Source: Armatimonadota bacterium (lineage in GTDB: Bacteria > Armatimonadota > Fimbriimonadia > Fimbriimonadales > Fimbriimonadaceae). From it: 64,000 bases of DNA. Below are positions 53,078-61,867 of the stretch, one piece after another. Within the stretch, counting starts at the first letter, position 1; each line of letters starts with the position of its first letter. Below the pieces are notes generated by a model. It was not told where the DNA came from and ran no database searches. It saw only the letters and a list, made by a program, of their open reading frames with translations. The translations under genes and the position numbers were made by a program. Where the stretch lies: contig JAFDWQ010000001.1 in the NCBI GenBank assembly GCA_018268395.1, forward strand, positions 772,644 through 836,643, written 5' to 3'.

Positions 53078-54934
53078 CTAAGCGAGAGACGGGTCTCGTG
53101 ACGGTGCCGGACCGGCGGTCGCCTCAGGTCCGCTGAACTGCTCGTCGTAAAGGCGTTTGTAGACGCCGCCTTTGGCGAGCAGTTCGCCGTGCCGACCATG
53201 TTCTACGAGCCGGCCGTCGTCGATGACGAGGATCTGGTCCGCGGCGACGATCGTCGACAGCCGGTGGGCGATGGCGAACGTGGTGCGACCCTTCATCAAG
53301 GTGTTCAGCGAGGCCTGGATCTGTCGTTCTGTCTCGGTATCGAGGGCGGACGTCGCCTCGTCAAGGATGAGGATCCGCGGGTTTTTCAGGATCGCCCGGG
53401 CGATGGCGAGGCGCTGTTTTTCGCCGCCTGAAAGCTTATAGCCGCGCTCGCCCACGATCGTGTCATAGGCTTCAGGCAGCGACGCGATGTGGTCGTGTAT
53501 CGCCGCGAGGCGGCACGCCTCCGTCAGTTCATCGTCCGTCGCGTCCGGCTTCGCGACCCTAAGGTTCTCGCGGACGGTGTCGTGGAGAAGATACGTTTCT
53601 TGGGTGACGGCCCCGACGCACTGCTGCAACGATGCCAACGTCACGCCCCGGACGTCATGGCCGTCGATGGTCACCGATCCCTCCGTGACGTCCCACAGTC
53701 GGGGGACGAGGTAGGTCAGCGTGGTCTTTCCCGCTCCCGAGGGACCGACAAGAGCGACCAACTGCCCTGGTTCGACCTCGAAACCGATCCCGCTGAGCGT
53801 CGGCTCCGGCTGGTCGGCGGAGTACTGGAACGTCACGTCGTCAAAGACCACCCTCCCCTCAAGGGTCGCAGGGTCGAGGGCGACCGCGTCCGGAGCGTCT
53901 TGGATGTCCTGCTTGAGGTCGACGTACTCGAAGATGCGGTCGAACATCGCGAACGAGCTCATCACCTGCACCTGGGCGCTCATCAATCCGGTCAACGGAA
54001 AGAAGAGGCGCGTCTGGAGAGCGGTGAACGCGATCAAGGTCCCGACGGTGATGTGAGTGTCGCCCCTTTGGAGAAGGAGCCATCCTGCGAACCAGTACAC
54101 GATCGCAGGCGACAGTCCGGTGATCATCCGGAACAGTCCGAACATCGTGTACATGAACACTTGGGCCTTGATCTGCCAGTCTGCGAGCTTGCGGTTTTCG
54201 ACGTCGAACTTCTTGGCGACGATGTCGTGGCGGCCCGTGGTCTTCGTCAGGAGGATCCCGCTGACCGAAAGCGTCTCCTGGATCATCGCGTTGACTTCGG
54301 CCGTCTGCTCCTGAGTGCCTTTCGTGACTTTGCGCGCGAACTCGCCGACCTTCTTCCCGACGATGCCGACGATCGGCACCATGGCGATACTGATCAAGGT
54401 CAGCCGCCAGTCCATCCACAGCATGTTGATCAACGTACTGACCACGATCGCCAGGTTCGAGATCACGTCCACGAACGTGCCGCTGACGACCTGCTGGACA
54501 CCCCCGACGTCGCTGATCATCCGGCTTTGGATCTCGCCCGTTTTCGTGCCCGTGAAGAACGCGAGCGGCATGCCTTGAAGGTGTTCGAACAGACCGTGCC
54601 GCAGATCGCACATGATCTCTTGTCCGATCACGACGCTCAGATAGCCGTACAGGAGCGTCACGCCGGCCGCGACAAGGTTCGCCACGATCGATAGGACCGA
54701 GAACAAGGCCACGACGCCCATGTCCCGGGCGATGATCCCGTCGTCGAACAAGACCTTCAGGAATAACGGCGGCAACAGCCCGAGCAAGACGCCGACGAGG
54801 ACCGTGAGGAGGGTCAGGACGACACGCCGCTTGTAGGGCCGGAACAACCCGACGACGCGCCGTAGCGTCGCCGGATCGACGTTCTTCGGCGCCTTTTCGT
54901 CCGCGTTGGCGGCTCCCCGCATCATCATCGACAT
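53078..54934 (-). CDS. MsbA-like ABC exporter (fused membrane and ATPase domains)
   Basis: 618 aa. Six-helix transmembrane domain (about 30-335), then an ATPase with Walker A GPSGAGKTT, signature LSGGEKQRLAIARAI, Walker B ILILDEATSALD and H-loop AHRLSTI. It works as a homo- or heterodimer exporting lipids, drugs or peptides. There is no N-terminal C39 peptidase domain, so bacteriocin processing is unlikely. CACAAT at 54945-54950 ends 10 nt before the ATG. Confidence 0.92.
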   Translation of the reverse strand: MSMMMRGAANADEKAPKNVDPATLRRVVGLFRPYKRRVVLTLLTVLVGVLLGLLPPLFLKVLFDDGIIARDMGVVALFSVLSIVANLVAAGVTLLYGYLSVVIGQEIMCDLRHGLFEHLQGMPLAFFTGTKTGEIQSRMISDVGGVQQVVSGTFVDVISNLAIVVSTLINMLWMDWRLTLISIAMVPIVGIVGKKVGEFARKVTKGTQEQTAEVNAMIQETLSVSGILLTKTTGRHDIVAKKFDVENRKLADWQIKAQVFMYTMFGLFRMITGLSPAIVYWFAGWLLLQRGDTHITVGTLIAFTALQTRLFFPLTGLMSAQVQVMSSFAMFDRIFEYVDLKQDIQDAPDAVALDPATLEGRVVFDDVTFQYSADQPEPTLSGIGFEVEPGQLVALVGPSGAGKTTLTYLVPRLWDVTEGSVTIDGHDVRGVTLASLQQCVGAVTQETYLLHDTVRENLRVAKPDATDDELTEACRLAAIHDHIASLPEAYDTIVGERGYKLSGGEKQRLAIARAILKNPRILILDEATSALDTETERQIQASLNTLMKGRTTFAIAHRLSTIVAADQILVIDDGRLVEHGRHGELLAKGGVYKRLYDEQFSGPEATAGPAPSRDPSLA

Positions 54935-54944
54935 CGGCCGATTG

Positions 54945-54950
54945 ATTGTG
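54945..54950 (-). promoter_or_regulatory. -10-like CACAAT of the ABC exporter gene
   Basis: Weak first base, but placed 10 nt before the start like other -10 elements in this window. Confidence 0.3.
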
Positions 54951-55000
54951 CGGTTTCTTCAGCCCGGGGCATAGGGCGCGGTTCGGGTATCCCTCGTCGC

Positions 55001-55450
55001 GTGGAGTACTCCGTGCCGGACGCCGCTGCCATGGCCCGGCTCGCAGCCGAGGTCGGGCGCGCGTTCCGTCCGGGCGACACGGTGCTCCTTTTCGGCGGAC
55101 TCGGGGCCGGCAAGACGACCTTCGTCCGAGGCTATCTCGCCTCGTTGGGGCTCAAGGACCCCGTCCGCTCGCCGACCTTCAACCTCGTCCAGATGTTCGA
55201 AACGGTCCCGCCTGTCGTCCACGTCGACCTCTACCGGGTCGCATCGGACTCGGGGCTCGGACTGGAAGACACCTTGGAAAGCCATGTGACCTTAGTGGAG
55301 TGGCCCGACCGTCTGGGGACATGGGTCGATCCTGCAGACTGTTGGACGGTGACCATCCGCCACGATGGCGACGGCCGGAACGTCGTCGTCGCCCCTCCGC
55401 CGGGCCGGTTGAAGAAGAAAAAAAACCCGGACATCGAGCCCGGGCGGTAA
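55001..55450 (+). CDS. tsaE: tRNA threonylcarbamoyladenosine biosynthesis ATPase TsaE
   Basis: 149 aa. Walker A in LLFGGLGAGKTTFVRGY, then SPTFNLVQMFE, HVDLYRV and VEWPDRLG, all characteristic. TsaE drives the TsaB-TsaD complex that makes t6A37 in ANN-decoding tRNAs. The start is GTG. The Lys-rich C-terminal tail is unusual. No tsaB, tsaD or alr neighbours. Confidence 0.94.
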   Translation: MEYSVPDAAAMARLAAEVGRAFRPGDTVLLFGGLGAGKTTFVRGYLASLGLKDPVRSPTFNLVQMFETVPPVVHVDLYRVASDSGLGLEDTLESHVTLVEWPDRLGTWVDPADCWTVTIRHDGDGRNVVVAPPPGRLKKKKNPDIEPGR

Positions 55451-55584
55451 ATGGCAATCGCGGTCTTGGACCCTTGCGCTTAGGTCTATGATTGACAGAG
55501 TCCTTGTCTCATCATAGTCGGACCCAAACTGACTTAATTGGTATTTGTTGGCCGTTACTGGTAAATTTCCGCCATTGAAACTGG

Positions 55585-55590
55585 TACAGT
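55585..55590 (+). promoter_or_regulatory. -10 element TACAGT (extended TGg) of the AraC-family gene
   Basis: TGgTACAGT; the hexamer ends 8 nt before the ATG. The 148-base space before this gene is AT-richer than its surroundings, and I saw nothing else definite in it. Confidence 0.4.
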
Positions 55591-55598
55591 AGCGGGAC

Positions 55599-56369
55599 AT
55601 GCGGTTTGCGGTGGCATCGCTGGCCGCTTCGCCGACGAAGGCCGTCGTGAGCGAAGCAGCGTTCTCAGGAGATTCGAAGGAGTGGACACAGCCGTCCGAT
55701 CTATGGTCGGCCCTTTATTACCACCACGGCAACGCCCTAACGGTTAATACCGTGACGTTCGCGGTCGAGTGCGGGGACGTGGCCCTCATACCCCCGGGAG
55801 CGCGCGTCGTCCATTCGATGGTCGGGGACGGAACGTTCCATACGGCCGTCCGGTTCAACCTTCCCGGCTCGGGTTTCCCTCGTCGTGCCGTGCCTTACCT
55901 GTCGAGCGGAATGGCTTCGACGTGGGGCGATTGGCGGGACGCGATCGACAAGAGCGACAAGAGCCCGCTGGCTGCGGTCGCGTTCGTCTGGCACCTTGTC
56001 TGGAAAGTGTCCTGCGATCTCGACGTGATCCCCGGCCACGAAGCGATTTCGGCCTCGGAGACGTGGATCCTGGACAACCTGCACAGGAAGTTCACGGTGC
56101 AGGAACTCTGTGAAGCGGTCGAAGTCTCCCAACGCCAATTGCTGAGGCTGTTCCAGGCCGAGCACGGCACGAGCGTCCAGGAGTACGTCCTCCAACGGAG
56201 GATCCAGGAGTCGACGCGGCTCCTCATGAACACGGCCCTTTCGGTCAAGCAGGTCGCGGCCAGGGTCGGGTTCAACGACCTTCAGCACTTCAACAAAGTG
56301 ATGCGGGAGGCGACGGGCTCGTCACCGAGACGGTTCAAAGAGATCAGTCACCGCCCGAAGCACGGCTAA
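55599..56369 (+). CDS. AraC-family transcriptional regulator
   Basis: 256 aa. N-terminal cupin-like sensing half (FAVECGDVALIPPGARVVHSM) and C-terminal double helix-turn-helix (FTVQELCEAVEVSQRQLLRLFQ and LSVKQVAARVGFNDLQHFNKVMREATGSSPRRFKE). It probably responds to a small ligand and regulates an unlinked gene or itself. The 3' end overlaps convergent cysS by 26 nt. Confidence 0.9.
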   Translation: MRFAVASLAASPTKAVVSEAAFSGDSKEWTQPSDLWSALYYHHGNALTVNTVTFAVECGDVALIPPGARVVHSMVGDGTFHTAVRFNLPGSGFPRRAVPYLSSGMASTWGDWRDAIDKSDKSPLAAVAFVWHLVWKVSCDLDVIPGHEAISASETWILDNLHRKFTVQELCEAVEVSQRQLLRLFQAEHGTSVQEYVLQRRIQESTRLLMNTALSVKQVAARVGFNDLQHFNKVMREATGSSPRRFKEISHRPKHG

Positions 56370-57867
56370 AGGGCCTCCGGATCCAGGTCGTCCCTTCCGG
56401 AGCGTCCCGCAACTCGATCCCTTCCGAACTCAGGACGTCACGGATCCGGTCCGACTCGATAAAGTCCTTGGACCTCTTCGCCGCGGTGCGGGCTTCGATC
56501 CACTCGCTCACGGTCCTTCCCTGGACCGTCGGTTCTGCTTCCTCCCGGGTTCCCTCATGGGCGCCGGCGTGCCGCTCCGGATACGCGATCCCGAGCAGAC
56601 CGTTGACGGCCTTCAGGAACCACCCGGCGGCTAGGGCGTCGGCGTCTGAAAGTCCGGGCTGACGCAGGATCCACTTGGCACCCTCGACCGCTTTGGAGAT
56701 CGCGACCGACGTGTTCAGATCGTCGCACATGGCGTCGAGGGCTTGACCGTACAGCGCATCGAGCGGATGTTCCGGCCCGGGCGCACCGAGCGTCGATTCG
56801 ACGAACCTTGGAAGCCGCGCTTCGACGCGCCGGACGCATTCCCGGAACCGTTCGACGTTGCCTTGGGCGTCCTTCAAGACTTGGAGCGTGAAATTGAACG
56901 GCTTTCCATAAGGGACGCTGATCAAGGCGTACCGGAGGGCGAGCGGGTCGAACCCCCGCTCGACAAGGTCCCGGACCGTATAGAAGTTCCCGGTCCGCTT
57001 CGCCATCTTCTCGCCTTCTACTTGTAAGTAGCGGACGTGCATCCAATGGTTGGCGAACGGCCGCCCCGTCACGGCTTCGCTCTGGGCGATCTCGCACTCG
57101 TGGTGCGGGAACGCGTTGTCCTCGCCGCCGCTATGGAGGTCCAACGTGTCGCCCAGATAGACGCGCGCCATCGCCGAACACTCGATGTGCCACCCCGGGA
57201 AGCCCCAGCCCCAAGGCGAAAACCATTGCATGAGGTGCTTGTCGTCCTTCTTCCAGAGCGCGAAGTCGGCCTGCTTCCTCTTATTGTCGTCGACGACGAC
57301 TTCCCGCACGGCCTCCATCAACTTGTCGCGCGTGTTACCGCTCAGTTTGCCGTAGCCCTGGAACGAATCGACGTCGAAATAGACGCCTGTCGGAGTTTCG
57401 TACGCGTGGCCGTCGGAAACAAGTTGTTCGGCCATGAGGATCTGCTCGCGCACGTGCTGGGTGGCCCTCGGACGGACGTGCGGTTCACTAAGGTTGAGCC
57501 GCTCCCAGTCTTCGATGTAGCACTGGGTGTAGTACTCGGCCAGGTCCCAAACGTTGGCGAAATGCTCGCCTTCCTTACTCCGCAACGCTCGCTCCATGCG
57601 GTCCTCCCCTCCGGCGTCGGCGACGTCGTCTTGAGTCAGGTGCCCGACGTCCGTGACGTTCGTGACCCATGTCACGCGCCAGTCCAACGAACGGGCCGTC
57701 CGGACGACAAGGTCGGCTCCGAGGAACGATCGGAAGTTGCCGATGTGCGCGTAGCTATAGACGGTCGGGCCGCACGTGTAAAAACGGAGGTGCCCCGGTT
57801 CCGACGTCTGGAGCTCCTTCACCTGTTTCGTCATCGTGTCGTAGAGCTTGAACACCCGCCTCGACAT
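56344..57867 (-). CDS. cysS: Cysteinyl-tRNA synthetase
   Basis: 507 aa. HIGH-type motif AHIGNF, zinc ligands in [18 protein letters not shown] and [10 protein letters not shown], and KMSKS-type motif [11 protein letters not shown]-terminal DALR anticodon-recognition region [25 protein letters not shown]. No T-box leader is seen. TACCCT at 57877-57882 ends 9 nt before the ATG. Confidence 0.97.
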   Translation of the reverse strand: MSRRVFKLYDTMTKQVKELQTSEPGHLRFYTCGPTVYSYAHIGNFRSFLGADLVVRTARSLDWRVTWVTNVTDVGHLTQDDVADAGGEDRMERALRSKEGEHFANVWDLAEYYTQCYIEDWERLNLSEPHVRPRATQHVREQILMAEQLVSDGHAYETPTGVYFDVDSFQGYGKLSGNTRDKLMEAVREVVVDDNKRKQADFALWKKDDKHLMQWFSPWGWGFPGWHIECSAMARVYLGDTLDLHSGGEDNAFPHHECEIAQSEAVTGRPFANHWMHVRYLQVEGEKMAKRTGNFYTVRDLVERGFDPLALRYALISVPYGKPFNFTLQVLKDAQGNVERFRECVRRVEARLPRFVESTLGAPGPEHPLDALYGQALDAMCDDLNTSVAISKAVEGAKWILRQPGLSDADALAAGWFLKAVNGLLGIAYPERHAGAHEGTREEAEPTVQGRTVSEWIEARTAAKRSKDFIESDRIRDVLSSEGIELRDAPEGTTWIRRPFSRASGGD

Positions 57868-57876
57868 AGGTTCGAG

Positions 57877-57882
57877 AGGGTA
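57877..57882 (-). promoter_or_regulatory. -10-like TACCCT of cysS
   Basis: GGTACCCT, 9 nt before the ATG; the same hexamer precedes the ferredoxin-NADP reductase gene. Confidence 0.35.
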
Positions 57883-57944
57883 CCGGGTCAGGCGGCAACG
57901 GGCAAGGACGGAACCTCGCGCCCGTTCCGCGACATCATCAGGGC

Positions 57945-58361
57945 ATGAGGGAGCCTCCCCTGACCGTCACGACCGACTCCGGTCGTATCGACGTCGAGAC
58001 CGTCCACCGTTGGCTGAGCGGGTCTTACTGGGCCGCCAACAGGACTTTGGACGAACAGCGTCGGGCCATGGCGTCGTCGGTGAACTTCGGGGCGTTCGCA
58101 GGCGACCGCTTGATCGGGTTCGCCCGAGTCGTCACCGACGGCACGACCTTCGCTTGGCTTTGTGACGTCATCGTCGATCCCGAAGAACGGGGGAAAGGCG
58201 TCGGCCGCGCCCTTATGGACGGGGTCTTCGCTCATCCGGACCTGGTCGGCATCCGGATGACGGTCCTTGCGACACGCGACGCCCACGAGCTTTACAGGCC
58301 CTACGGGTTCGACGAGGTCGAGCACCGCAACGTCATGGCGCGGCGCATACCCGAAGGTTAA
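57945..58361 (+). CDS. GNAT-family N-acetyltransferase
   Basis: 138 aa. Core acetyl-CoA motif VIVDPEERGKGVGRALMDGVF and C-terminal AHELYRPYGFDEVE are typical of small GNAT enzymes. The acceptor substrate is unknown. It is divergent from cysS. Confidence 0.9.
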   Translation: MREPPLTVTTDSGRIDVETVHRWLSGSYWAANRTLDEQRRAMASSVNFGAFAGDRLIGFARVVTDGTTFAWLCDVIVDPEERGKGVGRALMDGVFAHPDLVGIRMTVLATRDAHELYRPYGFDEVEHRNVMARRIPEG

Positions 58362-58433
58362 GACCGTCGACGGCCGCCGTGAGATCCGGTATTCCGGCCA
58401 GTTGAGATCCGTGCGGCACAGGGAACAAGGGCC

Positions 58434-58985
58434 GTGATGCTTGCCCGATTCTCGCGCGGCACGGCTGTCGCGGTCGTCAGACTGCTGGCGGTCATGGCCC
58501 ACGGATCGCCTGTCGAAGCACCCGTCGACAACGTCACGGTGCTTTATGGCAAGCACACGTCCGGAACCGTCCAAAGCCTGGCCGTCGAAGACGGTGAAGC
58601 GATGCGGTTCTGCCGCTTCCTGGTCCCGAACGCGGAGGTGTATCCGATCACGGTCCGCTTCGAAGGACACCTGTCGTCGGCCCCTTCCGCGCTGCGCTTT
58701 TCGGTCGTGGGCCGGTCGGCTGCCATGGGCACCTATGTCCAGTCGCTCAACCTCTACGATTGGACCAAGAACCTCTATGAGCCCAATACGAACGCGACGG
58801 CGCCGTTGAGAAAGGACTACGGCCGCATGGACTGTTACCCTTGGGGCGACGCCTCGAAGTACGTCCGTCCGCTCGACCGTAAGGTCATGGGGCTCGTTCG
58901 GGTCCGCGTGATCGGGCTCGAGATCTCGCTCGGCTGGCCCGCCGAGTACGATCACGTTTGGTTCTCCTTCGAGCCTGCCGCGTAG
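58434..58985 (+). CDS. Exported hypothetical protein, beta-rich
   Basis: 183 aa from GTG 58434 (ATG 58437 next to it). Weak signal peptide ending near VEA. The later part (YVQSLNLYDWTKNLYEPNT, then KYVRPLDRKVMGLVRVRVIG) resembles a beta-sandwich often found in secreted proteins of Armatimonadota and Planctomycetes. No catalytic residues can be named. A longer open frame on the other strand is judged a shadow. Confidence 0.6.
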   Translation: MMLARFSRGTAVAVVRLLAVMAHGSPVEAPVDNVTVLYGKHTSGTVQSLAVEDGEAMRFCRFLVPNAEVYPITVRFEGHLSSAPSALRFSVVGRSAAMGTYVQSLNLYDWTKNLYEPNTNATAPLRKDYGRMDCYPWGDASKYVRPLDRKVMGLVRVRVIGLEISLGWPAEYDHVWFSFEPAA

Positions 58986-59016
58986 ACGAAGGCCTTGGCC
59001 GTGCCGGCCGGGACGG

Positions 59017-59022
59017 TAGAAT
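59017..59022 (+). promoter_or_regulatory. -10 element TAGAAT of the RNase E/G gene
   Basis: About 77 nt before the start, so this is a leadered transcript with its own AGAGG ribosome binding site, unlike most genes here. Confidence 0.4.
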
Positions 59023-59099
59023 CTCGAGCGTCCCTTAACTCCGCAGGTGTCGAAGAGCGTGCCGCTCCGCCGCGTTGAGACCGGACGAAGAGGTTTTCA

Positions 59100-60860
59100 T
59101 TGAGAAGAAGGTCCAACCCTAGATCGTCGGATCGACCGTCCACCGGACTGTCCAGACCGCGCAACATCGAAATCATCGTCAATTGCGCCAGCCGCGAGAC
59201 CCGCATCGCCGTCCTCGAAGACGCGAAGCTCATGGAATACCGCGTCGAGCGGGAAGAGCGCGTCGTCGGCTCGATCTTTAAGGGCATCGTCCAGAACGTC
59301 CTTCCGGGCATGGATGCTGCCTTTGTCGATATCGGGCTCGAGCGCAACGCGTTCCTCTACGTCGCGGACATCTTGCCCGAAGACTTGAGCGACGGCAGCC
59401 CTGCGAGCGTCCGCCGCTCCGAACTGCGGCGTCGCAAGATCAAAGAACTGATCAAGCCGGGCCAAGAATTGATGGTGCAGGTCACCAAGGGCCCGCGCGG
59501 CACCAAGGGAGCCCGCGTTACGACCCGGATCTCGCTTCCTGGCCGCTACGTCGTCCTCATGCCGGAAGGCAACCACCTCGGCGTCAGCCGCAAGATCGAA
59601 GACCGCAAAGAGCGAGAGCGGCTCCGTCGGGTCGGCGAGAAGATCGTGCCGAACGGCTTCGGACTGATCCTGAGGACGGAGTGCGAAGGGCGGACCGAAG
59701 CCGAACTCAAAGCCGACATCCTCTTCCTCCAGCAACTCTGGTCTCAAGTGCTCGAGAACGCCAAGCGCCTTCGGGCCCCGGTCGTGGTGCACCGCGACCA
59801 GACGTTGCTGTACCGGACGATCCGGGACGTCTTCGGCGACGAAATCGACCGGATGGTCATCGACGACCCTGAGGAGTACGAAAAGGTCGCGCTCGTCGCC
59901 GGGATCGTCGCGCCGAAGTTGAAAGGCCGGATCCACCTCTACGACCGAGAAGAACCCATTTTCGACCATTACGGGATCGAGAAGGACCTCGACCGTCTGC
60001 TCGAACACAAGGTGCAGCTTAAGAGTGGAGGAAGCCTCGTCGTGGACGAGACCGAGGCCCTCACCGCGATCGACATCAACACCGGTAAGCAGGTCGGGAC
60101 GACTTCGCTTTCGGACACCATCCTCAAAGCCAACCTCGAAGCGGCCGAAGAGGTCTGCCGCCAGCTCCGCTTACGCGACATGGGCGGCATCATCGTCATC
60201 GACTTCATCGACATGGACGAGGCGGCCGACCGCAAACGCCTGATCGAACACTTCGAAAAGCTCCTGTCACGCGACCGGGCCCGCACCCGGGTCGGAAAGA
60301 TCAGTTCCCTCGGCCTTGTCGAGATCACTCGCAAGAGGACGGGTGAAAGCGTCACCGAAGCGATCACGAGCCTCTGCCCCATGTGCGAAGGCCGCGGCCG
60401 GATCGCGAGCGCTGACACTGTCGGCCTCTGGGTCGAACGGGAGATGAAACGTAAGCTCTCGGAACCAGGAAACGCGTTCTTTATCGAATGCCATCCGGGA
60501 GTCGTCGAGAGCCTCATCGGGTTGGACGGCGAAGACATCGAAGACCTCGAGCACGACTTGAAACGCGGTCTTTACATCCGGGCGAACTTCGACTTCGACT
60601 TCGAGGACTTCGAAATCACGTCCGGCACGATCGACGAGTTCGACCGCTCCTTGATGGGCTTCCGCCGCGCACAGGTCCTCGAGTGCAACGTTCGCCGCTC
60701 CGCGTCGGAATCGTCGAACAAGGCGATCGGATGGACGGACTCGGGTTACTACGTGGAACTCCTGGACGGCATCGAACACGTCGGACACCGCGTAAAAGTC
60801 GTGCTCCAGGACATTCGGCGCTCGTTCGCCGTCGCCGACGTCATCCTGCCGGGGAAGTGA
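59100..60860 (+). CDS. rng: Ribonuclease E/G
   Basis: 586 aa. S1-like domain (NVLPGMDAAFVDIGLERNAFLYVADI), RNase H-like and DNase I-like catalytic core with Asp in LTAIDINTGKQVG and GGIIVIDFIDMD, and the zinc-link CPMCEGRGR. The N-terminal 24 residues are basic and the C-terminus has about 110 residues past the zinc link but no long RNase E scaffold. It cleaves single-stranded A/U-rich RNA in mRNA decay and rRNA maturation. The TTG start has AGAGG 7 nt upstream. Confidence 0.92.
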   Translation: MRRRSNPRSSDRPSTGLSRPRNIEIIVNCASRETRIAVLEDAKLMEYRVEREERVVGSIFKGIVQNVLPGMDAAFVDIGLERNAFLYVADILPEDLSDGSPASVRRSELRRRKIKELIKPGQELMVQVTKGPRGTKGARVTTRISLPGRYVVLMPEGNHLGVSRKIEDRKERERLRRVGEKIVPNGFGLILRTECEGRTEAELKADILFLQQLWSQVLENAKRLRAPVVVHRDQTLLYRTIRDVFGDEIDRMVIDDPEEYEKVALVAGIVAPKLKGRIHLYDREEPIFDHYGIEKDLDRLLEHKVQLKSGGSLVVDETEALTAIDINTGKQVGTTSLSDTILKANLEAAEEVCRQLRLRDMGGIIVIDFIDMDEAADRKRLIEHFEKLLSRDRARTRVGKISSLGLVEITRKRTGESVTEAITSLCPMCEGRGRIASADTVGLWVEREMKRKLSEPGNAFFIECHPGVVESLIGLDGEDIEDLEHDLKRGLYIRANFDFDFEDFEITSGTIDEFDRSLMGFRRAQVLECNVRRSASESSNKAIGWTDSGYYVELLDGIEHVGHRVKVVLQDIRRSFAVADVILPGK

Positions 60861-60861
60861 C

Positions 60862-61638
60862 TTAGGAGAACCTAGGTCGGAATTTCAGGAAAATGTCCGT
60901 CCTCGGGACAAAGTCCTTGACCGAGAACGTGATCGTCCGACCGTCTTTCCGGACGGAGCCCGGTCCCCGATAGAGAACGGCGTCGCGGTTCTCCGTCCAG
61001 AAGGATCGGAGCCGGTCGACGTCGTCAAAGTCTCGCTCGATCAGGAACCGTGGCATTATCGGCAGGGCTTTTTTCGTGAACGTGAACGAGAACGTCGCAG
61101 ACTTGATCGTCCCCTTCCACGTCCTGCCGGTCGAGACGATGTAAGACACGACGGACAGGACCGGAGTACCGGTGGCGGCGTCGGCTCCATGGCTCACGCC
61201 GTAAGTGTTCCGGATCTTCCTGGTCTGGCCCCGTGCAAACGGAACGTCTTTCACCTGCCATCGCGGATACTCAAGGCGCTTTTGAATCGCCCGATCGGAA
61301 ACAAAGCGGGTCTTGACGGGCCGGCCGTCGACCGTGGATCGAAAATCGGTCATAACACCCGACTTGGTGTGCCGGGCCTCGTTCGCGTCGTCGTTCGCTC
61401 CACCGTCCGGAAACCCCATGCGCACCGTCGTCGCCGCCCCAGAGTTGTGGAACACGAAGTCGGTCACGACATCGCTCGATTCATCACCGACAATGACGGT
61501 GACGGCTTCACTGACCATTTGGATCGTCGGATGCTTTCCGTCGACCGCAGCGGGATTGCCGTGGTACGCATACCAGCCGTCGTTCAACGTTGTCGAAGCC
61601 ACTGATCCCAGCAAGACGGCCGTCAACACGCTGCTCAT
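60862..61638 (-). CDS. Exported DUF4424-like protein
   Basis: 258 aa from ATG 61638. Signal peptide (1-16), then MVSEAVTVIVGDESSDVVTDFVFHNSG and VRMGFPDGG, resembling DUF4424 domains, where a beta-sandwich handles extracellular ligands or stress. Upstream in-frame starts (61668 and further) would spoil the signal peptide. It converges on the RNase gene with a 1-base gap. Function is unknown. Confidence 0.65.
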   Translation of the reverse strand: MSSVLTAVLLGSVASTTLNDGWYAYHGNPAAVDGKHPTIQMVSEAVTVIVGDESSDVVTDFVFHNSGAATTVRMGFPDGGANDDANEARHTKSGVMTDFRSTVDGRPVKTRFVSDRAIQKRLEYPRWQVKDVPFARGQTRKIRNTYGVSHGADAATGTPVLSVVSYIVSTGRTWKGTIKSATFSFTFTKKALPIMPRFLIERDFDDVDRLRSFWTENRDAVLYRGPGSVRKDGRTITFSVKDFVPRTDIFLKFRPRFS

Positions 61639-61715
61639 GCTACCGGGCCTAGGCTCAATGGCAGCCATGGTCGGACTCAAAACGGAAATGTCACAAAAAA
61701 CTTGAGGTCTCACCC

Positions 61716-61743
61716 TAAAGAAACCTCGAGAAACGACCGTTAT
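61716..61743 (+). promoter_or_regulatory. Possible sigma28-like promoter of flgM
   Basis: TAAA (61716-61719), 16-nt spacer, ACCGTTAT (61736-61743): perfect -35 core, 5 of 8 in the -10, spacer one longer than consensus. Weaker than the flgF and chemoreceptor promoters. It would place the riboswitch-like leader within the transcript. Confidence 0.35.
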
Positions 61744-61771
61744 TCCTACTAGCACGACCAGGCCCTAGCCA

Positions 61772-61840
61772 GAAAAGGCACGACGGAGGCGACTCCGCTC
61801 ACGCAAAGCCACGGGTCCCACGCGGACAGCCGGGTTTCCT
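61772..61840 (+). promoter_or_regulatory. Cyclic di-GMP-I (GEMM-I) riboswitch-like leader of flgM
   Basis: In order: a P2 hairpin CGGAG-GCGA-CTCCG (61784-61797) with GNRA loop, the conserved ACGCAAAGCC (61801-61810), a P3 hairpin with GTCC/GGAC and CGG/CCG pairing (61811-61832), and GGGTTTCC (61832-61839) matching the 3' strand of P1. This order and sequence follow the GEMM-I consensus closely, above all the segment ending GGACAGCCGGGTT. The 5' P1 strand (AGGCACGA for GGCAAAC) is the weakest part. The downstream CCTC can pair with the Shine-Dalgarno, so control of translation is likely. Ligand (c-di-GMP or 3',3'-cGAMP) is inferred. Confidence 0.7.
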
Positions 61841-61855
61841 CGAAAGGGACCGGTC

Positions 61856-61862
61856 AGGAGGT
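61856..61862 (+). promoter_or_regulatory. Shine-Dalgarno of flgM
   Basis: AGGAGGT 5 nt before the GTG, the strongest ribosome binding site in the window. It is partly complementary to CCTC at 61838-61841 in the leader. Confidence 0.7.
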
Positions 61863-61867
61863 CTGTC

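Noticed and set aside
53489-54694. 401-codon plus-strand frame opposite the ABC exporter
   Set aside because: Shadow of a canonical ABC exporter; no domain features.
55423-55447. CCCGG/CCGGG stem at the end of tsaE as a terminator
   Set aside because: Only 5 bp, inside the coding sequence and without a T-run.
57888-58955. 355-codon minus-strand frame opposite the GNAT and hypothetical genes
   Set aside because: The GNAT acetyl-CoA motif is unmistakable on the plus strand, and the minus frame has no features.
61856-61862. AGGAGG before flgM as a CsrA-binding site
   Set aside because: Any strong Shine-Dalgarno contains GGA. Without a hairpin-loop ANGGA or a second site the claim is not supported, though csrA is encoded in this window.
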